From assembly GCA_963718695.1 (NCBI GenBank), contig OY970371.1, positions 434,001 through 498,000 on the forward strand: a DNA stretch of 64,000 nt. Reading direction: 5' to 3'. A model generated the notes under the pieces. That model had not been told where the DNA came from. It saw only the letters and a list, made by a program, of their open reading frames with translations, and searched no databases. The number at the start of each line of letters is the position of its first letter. The first letter of the stretch is position 1. The position numbers were made by a program, and so were the translations under genes. Source of the stretch: Manganitrophus sp963718695. Its GTDB lineage: Bacteria > Nitrospirota > Nitrospiria > SBBL01 > Manganitrophaceae. Shown here piece after piece: positions 44,143-52,728 of the stretch.

Positions 44143-44748
44143 TTAAAATGGATTCACACTCAAAAACTCGGCGGGGGGCTCGAATCGGGCGGGGTCCAAC
44201 GGTTCCGTCCGGAGCGAGTCGTAGTCGGCGATGACCGTTTCAAAATCGCTGGCCGGGTAGATCGTTCGAAGGGGAAACTCGGGCGGGTCGGCGGTGACCC
44301 AGCGGAGGGAGTACCACTTCTTTCCTTTCTCTTCCAGAATAATGAAATAAAGCCGCGCCGCTTTCTCCTTGAACGCGCCCTCCCTCAGCAAGATCCGCTT
44401 TTCTTCGAGGGGAGCCGGCGGCGGCAACCATCCCTCCCGGACCGCCTTCAGTATCCGCGCCGGACCGAGCCGCGCCCGAAAGTAGATCCGGTCGGACGGA
44501 AAGAGACGGCGCTCTTCCATCTCTTTGAGGTCGTATAGGTCAATCTCCGCCGATCCGGCCGGCTCGTATCGGATCTTTGATCCGTTTTGAAAGAACGCGC
44601 CCTTGGCGGTGATCGGGGCGTGGTAGGGGGAGAGAAGGGTCAATGTCAGATCGGCGACCCAGGTCGGCGGAGGGGCGGGGGCTTGTGCCGTTAGAAGGAA
44701 AAAGAAAAAAAAGGAAAGGAACACCCGAGAACGTTTATTTCTTCTCAT
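44143..44748 (-). CDS. Exported LolA-like/uncharacterised lipid- or polymer-binding protein
   Basis: I do not recognise a specific family. ATG 44748 gives 201 residues with a signal peptide (MRRNKRSRVFLSFFFFFLLTAQA). Most of the rest looks like antiparallel beta structure: WVADLTLTLLSPYHAPITAKGAFFQNGSKIR and later WYSLRWVTADPPEFPLRTIY. The pattern resembles LolA-fold outer-membrane lipoprotein-sorting relatives. The longer frame to 45033 runs antisense through larE and is rejected. It overlaps the end of larE by 14 bases and is the last gene of the M16-larE group before gltX. Confidence 0.65.
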   Translation of the reverse strand: MRRNKRSRVFLSFFFFFLLTAQAPAPPPTWVADLTLTLLSPYHAPITAKGAFFQNGSKIRYEPAGSAEIDLYDLKEMEERRLFPSDRIYFRARLGPARILKAVREGWLPPPAPLEEKRILLREGAFKEKAARLYFIILEEKGKKWYSLRWVTADPPEFPLRTIYPASDFETVIADYDSLRTEPLDPARFEPPAEFLSVNPF

Positions 44749-45580
44749 CGGACCGATGCAACAAGATAGGCGCTTGATTCGGCCGGCCGGCCCCGCCCGG
44801 CCGATAGCCTGCGAGGTCGAGCGTGACCCATTTGAATCCACAGGCCTGGATCTGCGCAACCAAGGCCTCTCTAGATTCGGCATTAAGGAAGGCCGGAAAT
44901 TCCTCGACGGCGAGCTCAATCCGGGCTGTCTCGCCATGATAGCGGACGCGGAACTGACGCAATCCCATCCTCCGGAGGACCTCTTCCGATTCCTCCACCT
45001 GCTTGAGCCGCTCGTAGGTGATCGGCGTCCCATGCGGAAATCGCGAGGAGAGGCAGGCGGAGGCCGGCTTGTCCCAGGTCGGCAGGCCGAGCCCTCGCGA
45101 AAGGGATCGGACCGCCTCCTTATTCAACCCCGCTTCGACCAGCGGGCTTCGGACCCCCTTTTCCCGCGCGGCTTTGAGGCCGGGACGGATATCGGTCAGA
45201 TCGTCGAGATGGGTTCCATCCACCATGGTTCGGATCTGCTCTCTTTCGGTCACCTCGGCGAGAAGGGTATAGAGGTCGCTTTTACAGAGAAAGCAGCGGT
45301 TTGTGTTGTTCTCGGCATAGCCGGGAATTTGGAGCTCATCCGACTGAACAAAGAGATGACGGATGCCGATGGCAGCCGCGACCTGCTTTGCTTCTTCGAG
45401 TTGAGACGAAGGAAAGGTCGGAGAGATGGAGGTGACGGCGACGGCGGTTTCCGGGAGCGCATCATGGGCGACCTTCGCAACGAGGGCGGAGTCGACCCCT
45501 CCGGAGTAGGCGACGGCGACCGACCCCATCTGTTGGAGGATTCGAAAGAGACGGTTATAGGCGGGATGTGAACCGCTCAC
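44735..45580 (-). CDS. larE: ATP-dependent sacrificial sulfur transferase LarE
   Basis: LarE adenylates the pyridinium dicarboxylate mononucleotide and donates sulfur from its own cysteine, or from a bound cluster, in synthesis of the nickel-pincer cofactor. The 281-residue protein has the PP-loop VAYSGGVDSALVAK, the NRCFLCKSDLY segment, and the sacrificial-cysteine motif KPASACLSSRFPHGTPIT. The stop/start overlap with the upstream M16 peptidase is ATGA. No larA, larB or larC gene is in the window, so the cofactor user is elsewhere, or this is a related sulfur transferase. Confidence 0.9.
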   Translation of the reverse strand: MSGSHPAYNRLFRILQQMGSVAVAYSGGVDSALVAKVAHDALPETAVAVTSISPTFPSSQLEEAKQVAAAIGIRHLFVQSDELQIPGYAENNTNRCFLCKSDLYTLLAEVTEREQIRTMVDGTHLDDLTDIRPGLKAAREKGVRSPLVEAGLNKEAVRSLSRGLGLPTWDKPASACLSSRFPHGTPITYERLKQVEESEEVLRRMGLRQFRVRYHGETARIELAVEEFPAFLNAESREALVAQIQACGFKWVTLDLAGYRPGGAGRPNQAPILLHRSDEKK

Positions 45581-47058
45581 CGGCTTTCTCCCTCTTTGTT
45601 CGAAGGGAGGTTGATTAACGGTAGCTCGCTCGCGCGGACCGCGCTCTCCGGTTCCGGGAGGTTTTTCTTCGCCCCGGATTCCACGGCCGGAGGAGGCGCG
45701 GGGGGCTCCTTTACATTCGCTTCACTCTGCTTTGCGACGACGACCAGGGCATAGTGTTCCGGGTTAAGGTATTTCTTGGCGACCCGCAGCACGTCGTTTT
45801 GTGTGACCTTGTTGATGTAGCTTGGGTACTTTTCAAAATAATCAAGGCCGAGTTGATAATATTCAATCGCCGAGAGGAGCGAAGCGAGGCGCGCCGTCGT
45901 CTCCATTCTCAACGGAAAACTCCCGACCAGGTAGGCCTTCGCCTCGGCCAGTTCTGTCTCGGTCACCGGGGTGCTCCGGATCTGCTGGATCTCTCCCAAG
46001 ACCCCTTCGATCGCTTCATTGGCACTCTTCGACCGGGTCTGCAGACTCACGGCAAATTCGCCGGGAAACCGGTTGGCGTCGAACAAAGAGTAGATCGAGT
46101 AGACCAGGCCTTTGTTGTCCCGGATGTCGGTCATGAGGCGGGAGGAGAATCCGCCGCCGCCGAGGATGTAGTTCATCACCGTGACGGCATAGTAGTCGGG
46201 ATTTCCCCGCTCAATCCCGACGTGGCCCAGGACGACACTGGCTTGTGATAACTCTTTGTCGATCAACTCCATTTTTCGGGTCTGAAAAGGGGAGGCGGGC
46301 GCGATCCTCGGAAAAATGATCTGTTTTCGCTCCCACTTTCCGAAATACTTCTTGGCCAGTGCAATGGCTTCTTTCTCTGTGACGTTGCCGACGATCGAGA
46401 GGATCAGGTTATTGGGAGCATAGAAGGTTTGATGGAAGGCGACGACCTCCTCGCGCGTGATGTTCGGGACGGTCTCTTCCCGGCCGATGACCGGATTTTG
46501 ATAAGGGTGCTCCCCGAAGATGATCTTGCGGAACGCCCGATCGGCAATCGTTTGGGGCTGGTCTTTCTCGGAAAGAATGCCGCCGAGGACATTTTTTCGG
46601 ACCCGCTCCACCTCTTTCGGATCAAAAACGGGATTGATGAGGATATCCGAGAGAAGATCGAAGCCGGCATCGGTCTCCTTTTTAATGACCCGGAGGCTGG
46701 CGGCCATGTAATCTTCGTTGACCGAGGCGGCGAGATTGGCCCCGATGAAATCGACCGCATCGGCGATCTGTGTCGCATTTCTCTTTTTGGTTCCCTCTTC
46801 GAGAAGCGAGGCGGTGAGGTTGGCGAGGCCGGCCTTGTCGTTCGGATCATAAAGGGATCCGGCTCGGATCAGCGCCTCAACGCTGACGATCGGGAGAGAC
46901 GGCCGCTCCAGGATCAGCAGGGTGATGCCGTTTTCGGTCACGACCCGCTTCGGTTTGATCTCGGCTGCGGGAGCCGGGAGGACCGATGCAAAGAGAAGAA
47001 GGAAGATGACAGAAAGGAATAGGGGCCGATAGGAAGTCCGCTTTCCGGAATGACTCAT
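45577..47058 (-). CDS. M16-family peptidase-like protein, non-catalytic partner
   Basis: The 493-residue exported protein has a signal peptide (LFLSVIFLLLFASVLPAPAA). Two M16 half-domains follow, with the C-terminal LVVVAKQSE-type strand. At the position of the HxxEH zinc motif it reads LANLTASLLEEG, lacking both histidines, so it should not bind zinc. Pairs of one active and one inactive M16 subunit form heterodimeric clamshells, as in mitochondrial processing peptidase and many bacterial operons. The C-terminus has a Pro/Ala-rich tail. It overlaps both neighbours by four bases (ATGA). Confidence 0.92.
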   Translation of the reverse strand: MSHSGKRTSYRPLFLSVIFLLLFASVLPAPAAEIKPKRVVTENGITLLILERPSLPIVSVEALIRAGSLYDPNDKAGLANLTASLLEEGTKKRNATQIADAVDFIGANLAASVNEDYMAASLRVIKKETDAGFDLLSDILINPVFDPKEVERVRKNVLGGILSEKDQPQTIADRAFRKIIFGEHPYQNPVIGREETVPNITREEVVAFHQTFYAPNNLILSIVGNVTEKEAIALAKKYFGKWERKQIIFPRIAPASPFQTRKMELIDKELSQASVVLGHVGIERGNPDYYAVTVMNYILGGGGFSSRLMTDIRDNKGLVYSIYSLFDANRFPGEFAVSLQTRSKSANEAIEGVLGEIQQIRSTPVTETELAEAKAYLVGSFPLRMETTARLASLLSAIEYYQLGLDYFEKYPSYINKVTQNDVLRVAKKYLNPEHYALVVVAKQSEANVKEPPAPPPAVESGAKKNLPEPESAVRASELPLINLPSNKEGESR

Positions 47059-48449
47059 TTAGACTCCTTTGTCGGTCCATTGGGAACGGCGCTTTCGTCC
47101 GGCTCGGTTTCCTCGAGGGTGGAGGGGGGAAGAAGGGTCCCGACGCTCCGTTGGTCTTCGACCAAATATTTTTGGGCGACCCGCAGAACATCCTGCGCGG
47201 TCACCTTCCGGATATTTTCAACGAACCGGGTCACATATTCATGCCCCGCGCCGACGGTTTCCGCCGTGCCGATCCGCATTGCACGGAAGAAGTTGGAATC
47301 GGACCCGAGGATAAATTCCGCCTCGATCTGGTTCTTCGCTTTTTGCAACTCCTGGTCGGAGACCGGTTCCGTCTGAAGCCGGCTGATCTCCTCGTCGAGC
47401 GCTTCCTCCACCTCTTCCGGCGAGATTTCAGGCCGGGCCGTCGCGTAGACGTAAAAGAGCTCCGGGTCGGCGGTCAGCCCGTCGTAATGTCCGCCGGCGT
47501 CGAGCGCGATCTGCTGCTGGTAAACCAGGCTTCGATAAAGACGGGAGCTCTTTCCGGAAGAGAGAATATTCGAGAGAACCGTCAGGGCATAGGTGTCGGG
47601 ACTCTTATAGTTGGGGGTATGAAATGTGGCGAAGACAAAGGGAAGCTGCGCTTCCCGTTTGACGACGGTCCGCCGCTCGCCGAGCTGGGGCGGCTCGGGC
47701 GGAATGTATTTCGGCGGCTCCGGCCCTTTCGGGATCTTCTCGAAGGCGGCTTTGATTTTGGGGAGGAGCGTTTTGGCGTTGAAATCTCCCACCACGACAA
47801 TCGTCGCATTATTCGGTTGATAATAGCGCTTGTAATACGCGAAGGCATCGTCTCGGGTGAGGCTGTCGAGGTCGCTCATCCAGCCGATGACCGGGTTATG
47901 GTACGTATGGACCAAAAAAGCGATGGAATATAAGTTTTCGATCAGAAAGGCATAGGGATCGTCGTCGGTTCGCGTCCGGCGCTCCTCTTTCACCACCTCC
48001 CGCTCCAGGTGGAACTCCTTCGGATCGATGATGAGGTTTTGCATCCGGTCGGATTCCAGCTCCAGCGACAATTCGATTCGGTCCGACGCGAAATTTTCGA
48101 AATAAGCAGTGTAATCGTTTCCGGTGAAGGCGTTCTCCGTCCCGCCGTTTTTTGCGACGATCCGCGAGAACTCTCCCTTTCCGTGCTTCGGAGTTCCCTT
48201 GAACATCATATGTTCAAGGAGATGGGAGAGGCCCGTCTTGCCGGTGATCTCGTTCCGGGAGCCGACCTTATACCAGACCTGGAAAGTAACGACCGGCGCT
48301 TTGTGTTCTTCCAGTAAAATGACTTTGAGGCCGTTTGGGAGGACCACCTCTTCCAACTTGGCGGCCTGACCGAGCGTGGGGAAAGTGAGGATGAAGAGCA
48401 GAAGAGAGAGCCATGTGTTCCGGAGGGGCCGCTTCTTTTTTCGATACAT
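47055..48449 (-). CDS. M16-family zinc peptidase, catalytic subunit
   Basis: The 464-residue exported protein begins with signal sequence SLLLFILTFPTLGQAA. The inverted zinc motif is intact in GLSHLLEHMMFKGTP (HxxEH), with the third ligand Glu about 77 residues later in REVVKEERRTR. The R/Y pair needed for substrate anchoring should lie in the C-terminal half (SSRLYRSLVY). It probably acts in the periplasm on short peptides together with the inactive partner encoded next. It is the first gene of the minus-strand operon M16-M16-larE-exported protein. Confidence 0.94.
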   Translation of the reverse strand: MYRKKKRPLRNTWLSLLLFILTFPTLGQAAKLEEVVLPNGLKVILLEEHKAPVVTFQVWYKVGSRNEITGKTGLSHLLEHMMFKGTPKHGKGEFSRIVAKNGGTENAFTGNDYTAYFENFASDRIELSLELESDRMQNLIIDPKEFHLEREVVKEERRTRTDDDPYAFLIENLYSIAFLVHTYHNPVIGWMSDLDSLTRDDAFAYYKRYYQPNNATIVVVGDFNAKTLLPKIKAAFEKIPKGPEPPKYIPPEPPQLGERRTVVKREAQLPFVFATFHTPNYKSPDTYALTVLSNILSSGKSSRLYRSLVYQQQIALDAGGHYDGLTADPELFYVYATARPEISPEEVEEALDEEISRLQTEPVSDQELQKAKNQIEAEFILGSDSNFFRAMRIGTAETVGAGHEYVTRFVENIRKVTAQDVLRVAQKYLVEDQRSVGTLLPPSTLEETEPDESAVPNGPTKESK

Positions 48450-48622
48450 CCTTGCTCCTGAGTGATCTTTTCAAACTCGATCATCTTAACAGATGCTCGA
48501 AAAAGGTGTCAAGAACCGCCGGGCTGTCTCGCGCGATTAAGTCGAGGTTGTCTAGTGGGATGTTTTAGTTTATCATAAGTACTTGTGGTGTCCAAATCGA
48601 CAATTGTCTGAGGAGGGATATA

Positions 48623-49311
48623 ATGAGCAAACGGAATTTGTTTCAACGAGTCGGCGTCGGGATGCTGATGATCTTGATGACGGCGGCAACCGTGATGGCG
48701 CAAGGCTCGATGCAGCCGGGGCAAAGCCCGCACCGCGGGGGGAAGAGGGCCGAATGGAACGGCCGAAGGGGCATCCGCCGACGTCGGGGCGGCAGGGCGG
48801 AAATTTCTTTTCGGGAGAGGGATTAAAAGAAGGGCTCAATCTCTCCGATGAGCAAGCCAAAAAACTCCGGGATCTTTTTACCGATTATCGCAAAGGGGCG
48901 ATCCAGAAACGGGCCAATCTCCAGGTCGCCGAGATTGAACTGGAAGAGTTGATCGCCGACCCGAAGCTGGATCTTTCTAAGATTGAAAAAAAGGCGAAAG
49001 AGAAAGAGGGGCTGGAGACCGACATGTTGATGTTCCGGGTCCGTTCCATGGCCAAGGCGAAAGAGTTCCTCTCCGAGGCCCAATTCGACAAATTCAGCTC
49101 AATGATCGAGCGCCGGATGTCGATGGGCGGCGACGGAAGGCATTCGATGATGGGCGGAATGTCTCATGGAAAAGGGAAAGGAAAAGGAATGGGCTCGCCT
49201 CATGGTTCGATGGGGGGAGCAACGGGCTCGCCGCACGGCGCCATGGGGATGGGATCACCGCACGGCTCTTCGATGGGAATGTCGGATTCGTACGAAGACG
49301 ACAATGACTAA
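48623..49311 (+). pseudogene. Spy/CpxP-like periplasmic protein with Gly/His/Met-rich tail, frameshifted in a G run
   Basis: A signal peptide (MLMILMTAATVMAQG) begins at ATG 48623 and the frame runs to SPHRGG. The mature domain continues in another frame from EEGRMERPKG. One extra G in the G6 run at about 48735-48740 would join them into a protein of about 229 residues. The helical core LSDEQAKKLRDLFTDYRKGAIQKRA to LSEAQFDKF matches Spy/CpxP LTxxQ repeats (periplasmic chaperone or metal-stress proteins). The C-terminal 50 residues repeat GSPHGxMG with many His and Met, a likely metal-binding tail. It is transcribed divergently from the M16 operon. Confidence 0.78.
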
Positions 49312-49334
49312 GCCAGCCTGATTCGCACTGAACT

Positions 49335-49364
49335 TTGCCCGGAGATCGCCCGATCTCCGGGCAA
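49335..49364. terminator. Bidirectional terminator between the Spy-like and YHS genes
   Basis: A perfect 14-bp inverted repeat (TTGCCCGGAGATCG / CGATCTCCGGGCAA) with a two-base spacer lies between two convergent genes. On the plus strand it is followed by GCGGTTTAACTT. The stem is strong but the T tracts are modest. Confidence 0.65.
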
Positions 49365-49377
49365 GCGGTTTAACTTC

Positions 49378-49533
49378 CTATCCAGCCTTTCGAGCGTATT
49401 GCTCAGGCGATTTCTCAAACTTCTGGAAGCATCCCTCCGAGCAAAAGCAATAATGCTTTCCTTCATAGTCGGTACAGATATTCTCATTGGTTACCTTCAT
49501 CCCGCAGACCGGATCGGTCATTGTCTTTTCCAT
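49378..49533 (-). CDS. Small YHS-domain protein
   Basis: Fifty-one residues, below common ORF cut-offs: MEKTMTDPVCGMKV, then a short strand pair, then HYCFCSEGCFQKFEKSPEQY. This is the YHS domain, with DPVCGM and the second cysteine cluster, found alone or attached to metal-transporting ATPases and thought to bind metal. The start follows CAGGAGCGTGAT. It could help handle metal together with the His/Met-rich Spy-like protein encoded convergently (inference). Confidence 0.85.
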   Translation of the reverse strand: MEKTMTDPVCGMKVTNENICTDYEGKHYCFCSEGCFQKFEKSPEQYARKAG

Positions 49534-49615
49534 ATCACGCTCCTGACTTTAAAGTGATCCATTGCTCACAACTCCAGTGTAGCGTTTCAGGAAGCTGCGG
49601 TTCAAGACGGTAGAT

Positions 49616-50722
49616 CTAACGAGGCAAGGCTGAGGTTGGGTTTGGAAGGAGAATGATCTCTTCCGATCGGCTCTTCGAGGAAGCTGCACCGACTTCACTG
49701 TTGAGCTGGCCGCAGGCGGCGAGGATGTCTCTTCCCTTGCTCTTTCGGATGGTCGCCGTGAGCCCGGCGTGGTGTAGGATGTCCTGGAAGCGTAAGACAT
49801 CCTCATCGGCCGGACGGCGATAAGGTGAACCGGGAAACTCGTTAAAGGGGATGAGATTGATCTTGCAGCGGATTCCGTGGCTCAGACGGACCAGCCGTCG
49901 GGCATCTTCCGGCGTGTCGTTCACGCCGGCCAGAAGGACATATTCAAAAGTGATTCTCCTGCGGGAGGGGAGCGGAAACGCTTTACAGACCTTCAGGAGC
50001 TCTTCGATTGGGTAGAGCTGGTTGACCTTCGGCATGATCTGGTCGCGGACTTCATTCGTCGTCGCATTCAGAGAAATGGAGAGGTTGACCGGAACTTCTT
50101 CCCAGAGCTTTAAAATCTGTGGGACCATCCCTGCCGTCGAGACGGTCACCCGGCGCGGAGAGAGGCCGATCCCGACCGGTGAGATCATCCGCTTCAGCGC
50201 CTCGACCACCTGGGTCAGATTGGCCAGCGGTTCGCCCATTCCCATCATCACGACATTGGTGATTCGGGTTTCTTCCGGGAGGGTCCGCTGGACGGTGAGG
50301 ATCTGACCGACGATTTCATGCGCCTTCAAGTTTCGCTTCAGTTTTTCCTGCGCCGTCAGACAGAAACCGCAGTCGAGGGTGCAGCCGGCCTGGGAGGAGA
50401 TGCAAAGGGTGAGGCGGTTCTCATCCGGAATGAGGACCGATTCGATCCTGTTTCCATCCTCCAACCCTAAGAGGAACTTCTCAGTCCCATCGATGGATCT
50501 TTGGCGGGTGACTATGTCGAGATGATGGAGAGATGTTTTTTCGGCCAAAAGGGCGCGGTCGGCCTTGGAAAGGTCGGTCATTTCCTCGAAATCAGCGGCG
50601 CGCCGCTGATAAAGCCAGGAGAGGACCTGCCGGACGCGGTATTTCTTCCACCCGAGTTCAATGGCCCAAGCCTCCAACTCTTCAAAAGAGAAGGCGAGGA
50701 TGTTCTTTTTGCTCTCTGTCAT
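49616..50722 (-). CDS. rlmN: Dual-specificity 23S rRNA/tRNA adenine C2-methyltransferase RlmN
   Basis: A radical SAM enzyme that methylates A2503 of 23S rRNA and A37 of some tRNAs. The 368-residue protein contains the CxxxCxxC cluster motif in AGCTLDCGFCLTA, the GMGEPLANL motif, and the N-terminal RNA-binding helical domain (YRVRQVLSWLYQRRA). The methyl-carrying Cys is expected near the C-terminus in KSKGRDILAACGQL. It is a single gene with a convergent or divergent neighbour on each side. Confidence 0.95.
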   Translation of the reverse strand: MTESKKNILAFSFEELEAWAIELGWKKYRVRQVLSWLYQRRAADFEEMTDLSKADRALLAEKTSLHHLDIVTRQRSIDGTEKFLLGLEDGNRIESVLIPDENRLTLCISSQAGCTLDCGFCLTAQEKLKRNLKAHEIVGQILTVQRTLPEETRITNVVMMGMGEPLANLTQVVEALKRMISPVGIGLSPRRVTVSTAGMVPQILKLWEEVPVNLSISLNATTNEVRDQIMPKVNQLYPIEELLKVCKAFPLPSRRRITFEYVLLAGVNDTPEDARRLVRLSHGIRCKINLIPFNEFPGSPYRRPADEDVLRFQDILHHAGLTATIRKSKGRDILAACGQLNSEVGAASSKSRSEEIILLPNPTSALPR

Positions 50723-50917
50723 GTTGCTTACCCTATCACAGAGGTCCCCTCTTCTGCAATGAGGGAAGGTTGTATAAGGGAGGCCAAATCTATGTTCTCA
50801 TAATCACATCATGGTATCCGACACGGATGTCGTACAAGGCAAAAAAAGCTTGACAATAAATAGAAGGTGATTCACTGTAGAGGACACCCTTACTTTATGT
50901 AAAGAGATTCTCCGATC

Positions 50918-52528
50918 GTGAAACGCCGTCTTTTCATCTTTAGACCCGAACAAACGCTTTTCATCCTCTTTCTTCTTGTCGCCCTCTTGTTTGGGTGCGG
51001 CGGCGGAGGGGGTGGCTCCGGTGGAACGAATCCTCCTCCGAATAATCCTCCGCCAGGCGGAGGAAATCCGGGAACTCCCAACACTGAACCGCCGTCGGTC
51101 GTCTCTGCCGTCCCTCAAGGGGATGCCGTTTCGGTCAGCGCTTTCATTGAGATCACCTTCGACAAGTCGATGAACATCGCTACTTTTCAGGGCGCTTTAG
51201 AAGGCTTGGGGAACATTGGCTATGAGGCGGTCTGCGTCGACGCGGACTGCAAGACAATTCGCTTGAGCCGTCTAACCCATTTGGAATATAATTTTTCTTA
51301 TACACTAAAACTCTTGCCGCAAGTGAGAGACCAGGACGGAAATCTGCTTGCTTCACCTTACGAGTGGTCATTCATGACGGTACCCTTTGTTCCGCCTCTT
51401 TCGTTTAGTAGGACCACGATTGATGGATTAGATGGGGAAAACGCCGGCGAGTGTACTGCACTTGCGGTAGATGGTAGTGGGACCGTCCATATCGTTTACT
51501 ACTCTGAAGAGGATGGTTCTCCGAAACATGCTTTCTGTTCTCCTAATAGTGAGGATTGCACCCTCTCAGGAAACTGGACGGTCCAATTTATAGAAGATCC
51601 TCTGCTGAATGAGAAGCGCGGCCGTGACATCAACTTGGTTATCGATACCAATACTGATACTCTTCATGTCAGCTATAGAGATGTGGACCCGCCTGAAAAC
51701 GGGGTCGTAGGCGACGATAAAGGGGTTTTAAAGTATGCCAGAGGAGTAAAAAGTGCCGCCGATTGGAACTGGACGTCCTTTATTGTCGATGACACCGAAA
51801 ATGGTGTGACCGATACTTACATCGCGTTCAATGCGGGTTCGGTTCACATTGCCTACCGGAAGATCGGCGCCACTTCAAGAAATGATGTCATCGCTTATAC
51901 CACTTGTTCATCATCTTGCGGTGACCCTACGCCGATATGGGGAATACTTTCTGGGGAGCAAGGCAACGATGCTGGGGCTCCCAACCATATCGTCGCTACA
52001 GATGCGGCTGTCTATATAAGCTATTACTTAGATGGAAAGATGAAATATGTGACCTGTTTCTTGCCTAATGATTGCCTCCAGCTAGGAAACTGGACGCCGA
52101 TCATTGTTGATGATGGAGAGGGTGGACAATTCGATGTCGGGACCGAGAATTCTCTCGCCGTCGACAGCAGCGGAGTAATCCACATTACCTATCGTGACAA
52201 TACGAACGGCCTTCTAAAATATGCTCGTTGCCAGGGAGGCTGCGATGATCCGGTTGCCATTGATGCAGCAGGGGGAAGTAGTCAAATCAAGGTTTCTGGC
52301 GGCCGCCTACATGTCAGCTACCGGGATGATGCAAACAAAGATCTGAAATATGCGACCTGTGCATTGGACTGTCTAGAGCCTGATAGTTGGTCCAAATACA
52401 CAATTGACGCTCCCGGAGAGGTTGGACTTGATACCTACATCGCGGTTGACGGAAATGGAACGGTTCACATCAGTTATCGAGCTGCTGGCGATGCTGAGGA
52501 CCTTAAGTATGCTCAAGGCACTCCTTAA
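50918..52528 (+). CDS. Ig-like lipoprotein with beta-propeller-like repeats
   Basis: GTG 50918 opens a lipoprotein signal (LFLLVALLFGC), with the lipid-carrying Cys followed by a polyglycine/proline linker. A bacterial Ig-like (SbsA-type, Big_5) domain spans about 65-160 (PPSVVSAVPQGDAVSVSAFIEITFDKSMN). The remaining 370 residues contain at least six imperfect repeats of the type VDGSGTVHIVYY, VDSSGVIHITYRD and VDGNGTVHISYRA, which looks like a BNR-like beta-propeller. The product should sit on the outer membrane or cell surface. It is the first gene of the exported-protein island and is closed by a terminator at 52547. Confidence 0.75.
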   Translation: MKRRLFIFRPEQTLFILFLLVALLFGCGGGGGGSGGTNPPPNNPPPGGGNPGTPNTEPPSVVSAVPQGDAVSVSAFIEITFDKSMNIATFQGALEGLGNIGYEAVCVDADCKTIRLSRLTHLEYNFSYTLKLLPQVRDQDGNLLASPYEWSFMTVPFVPPLSFSRTTIDGLDGENAGECTALAVDGSGTVHIVYYSEEDGSPKHAFCSPNSEDCTLSGNWTVQFIEDPLLNEKRGRDINLVIDTNTDTLHVSYRDVDPPENGVVGDDKGVLKYARGVKSAADWNWTSFIVDDTENGVTDTYIAFNAGSVHIAYRKIGATSRNDVIAYTTCSSSCGDPTPIWGILSGEQGNDAGAPNHIVATDAAVYISYYLDGKMKYVTCFLPNDCLQLGNWTPIIVDDGEGGQFDVGTENSLAVDSSGVIHITYRDNTNGLLKYARCQGGCDDPVAIDAAGGSSQIKVSGGRLHVSYRDDANKDLKYATCALDCLEPDSWSKYTIDAPGEVGLDTYIAVDGNGTVHISYRAAGDAEDLKYAQGTP

Positions 52529-52546
52529 ATGTAGTGGTGGTTTTTG

Positions 52547-52570
52547 ACCAGCGGCGTAGGGCTGGTTTTT
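52547..52570 (+). terminator. Rho-independent terminator
   Basis: ACCAGC (52547-52552) and GCTGGT (52561-52566) enclose an eight-base loop and run into TTTTT. It lies about 20 bp after the lipoprotein stop. Confidence 0.6.
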
Positions 52571-52608
52571 ATAGTCAATACTATTTAAATCTTTATTCGA
52601 AATTTCTA

Positions 52609-52637
52609 TTGACAGGTTAGTTTTTTTTATGTAGATT
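52609..52637 (+). promoter_or_regulatory. Sigma-70-type promoter for the F-x-Q gene group
   Basis: A perfect -35 TTGACA (52609-52614) is followed after 17 bases by TAGATT (52632-52637), four of six matches to TATAAT. It sits in an AT-rich stretch about 90 bp before the first start codon. Confidence 0.5.
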
Positions 52638-52728
52638 TAAGACTCCGTAATAGACAGTATCAGATATACAGATCCGGTTTAATCCAGAAAGGCAGTTGCT
52701 TTACAATTTTAGAGCGGGAGTATTCGTT

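Noticed and set aside
50850..50880. TTGACA before the Ig-like lipoprotein gene
   Set aside because: The -35 is perfect but no acceptable -10 lies 16-18 bases downstream.
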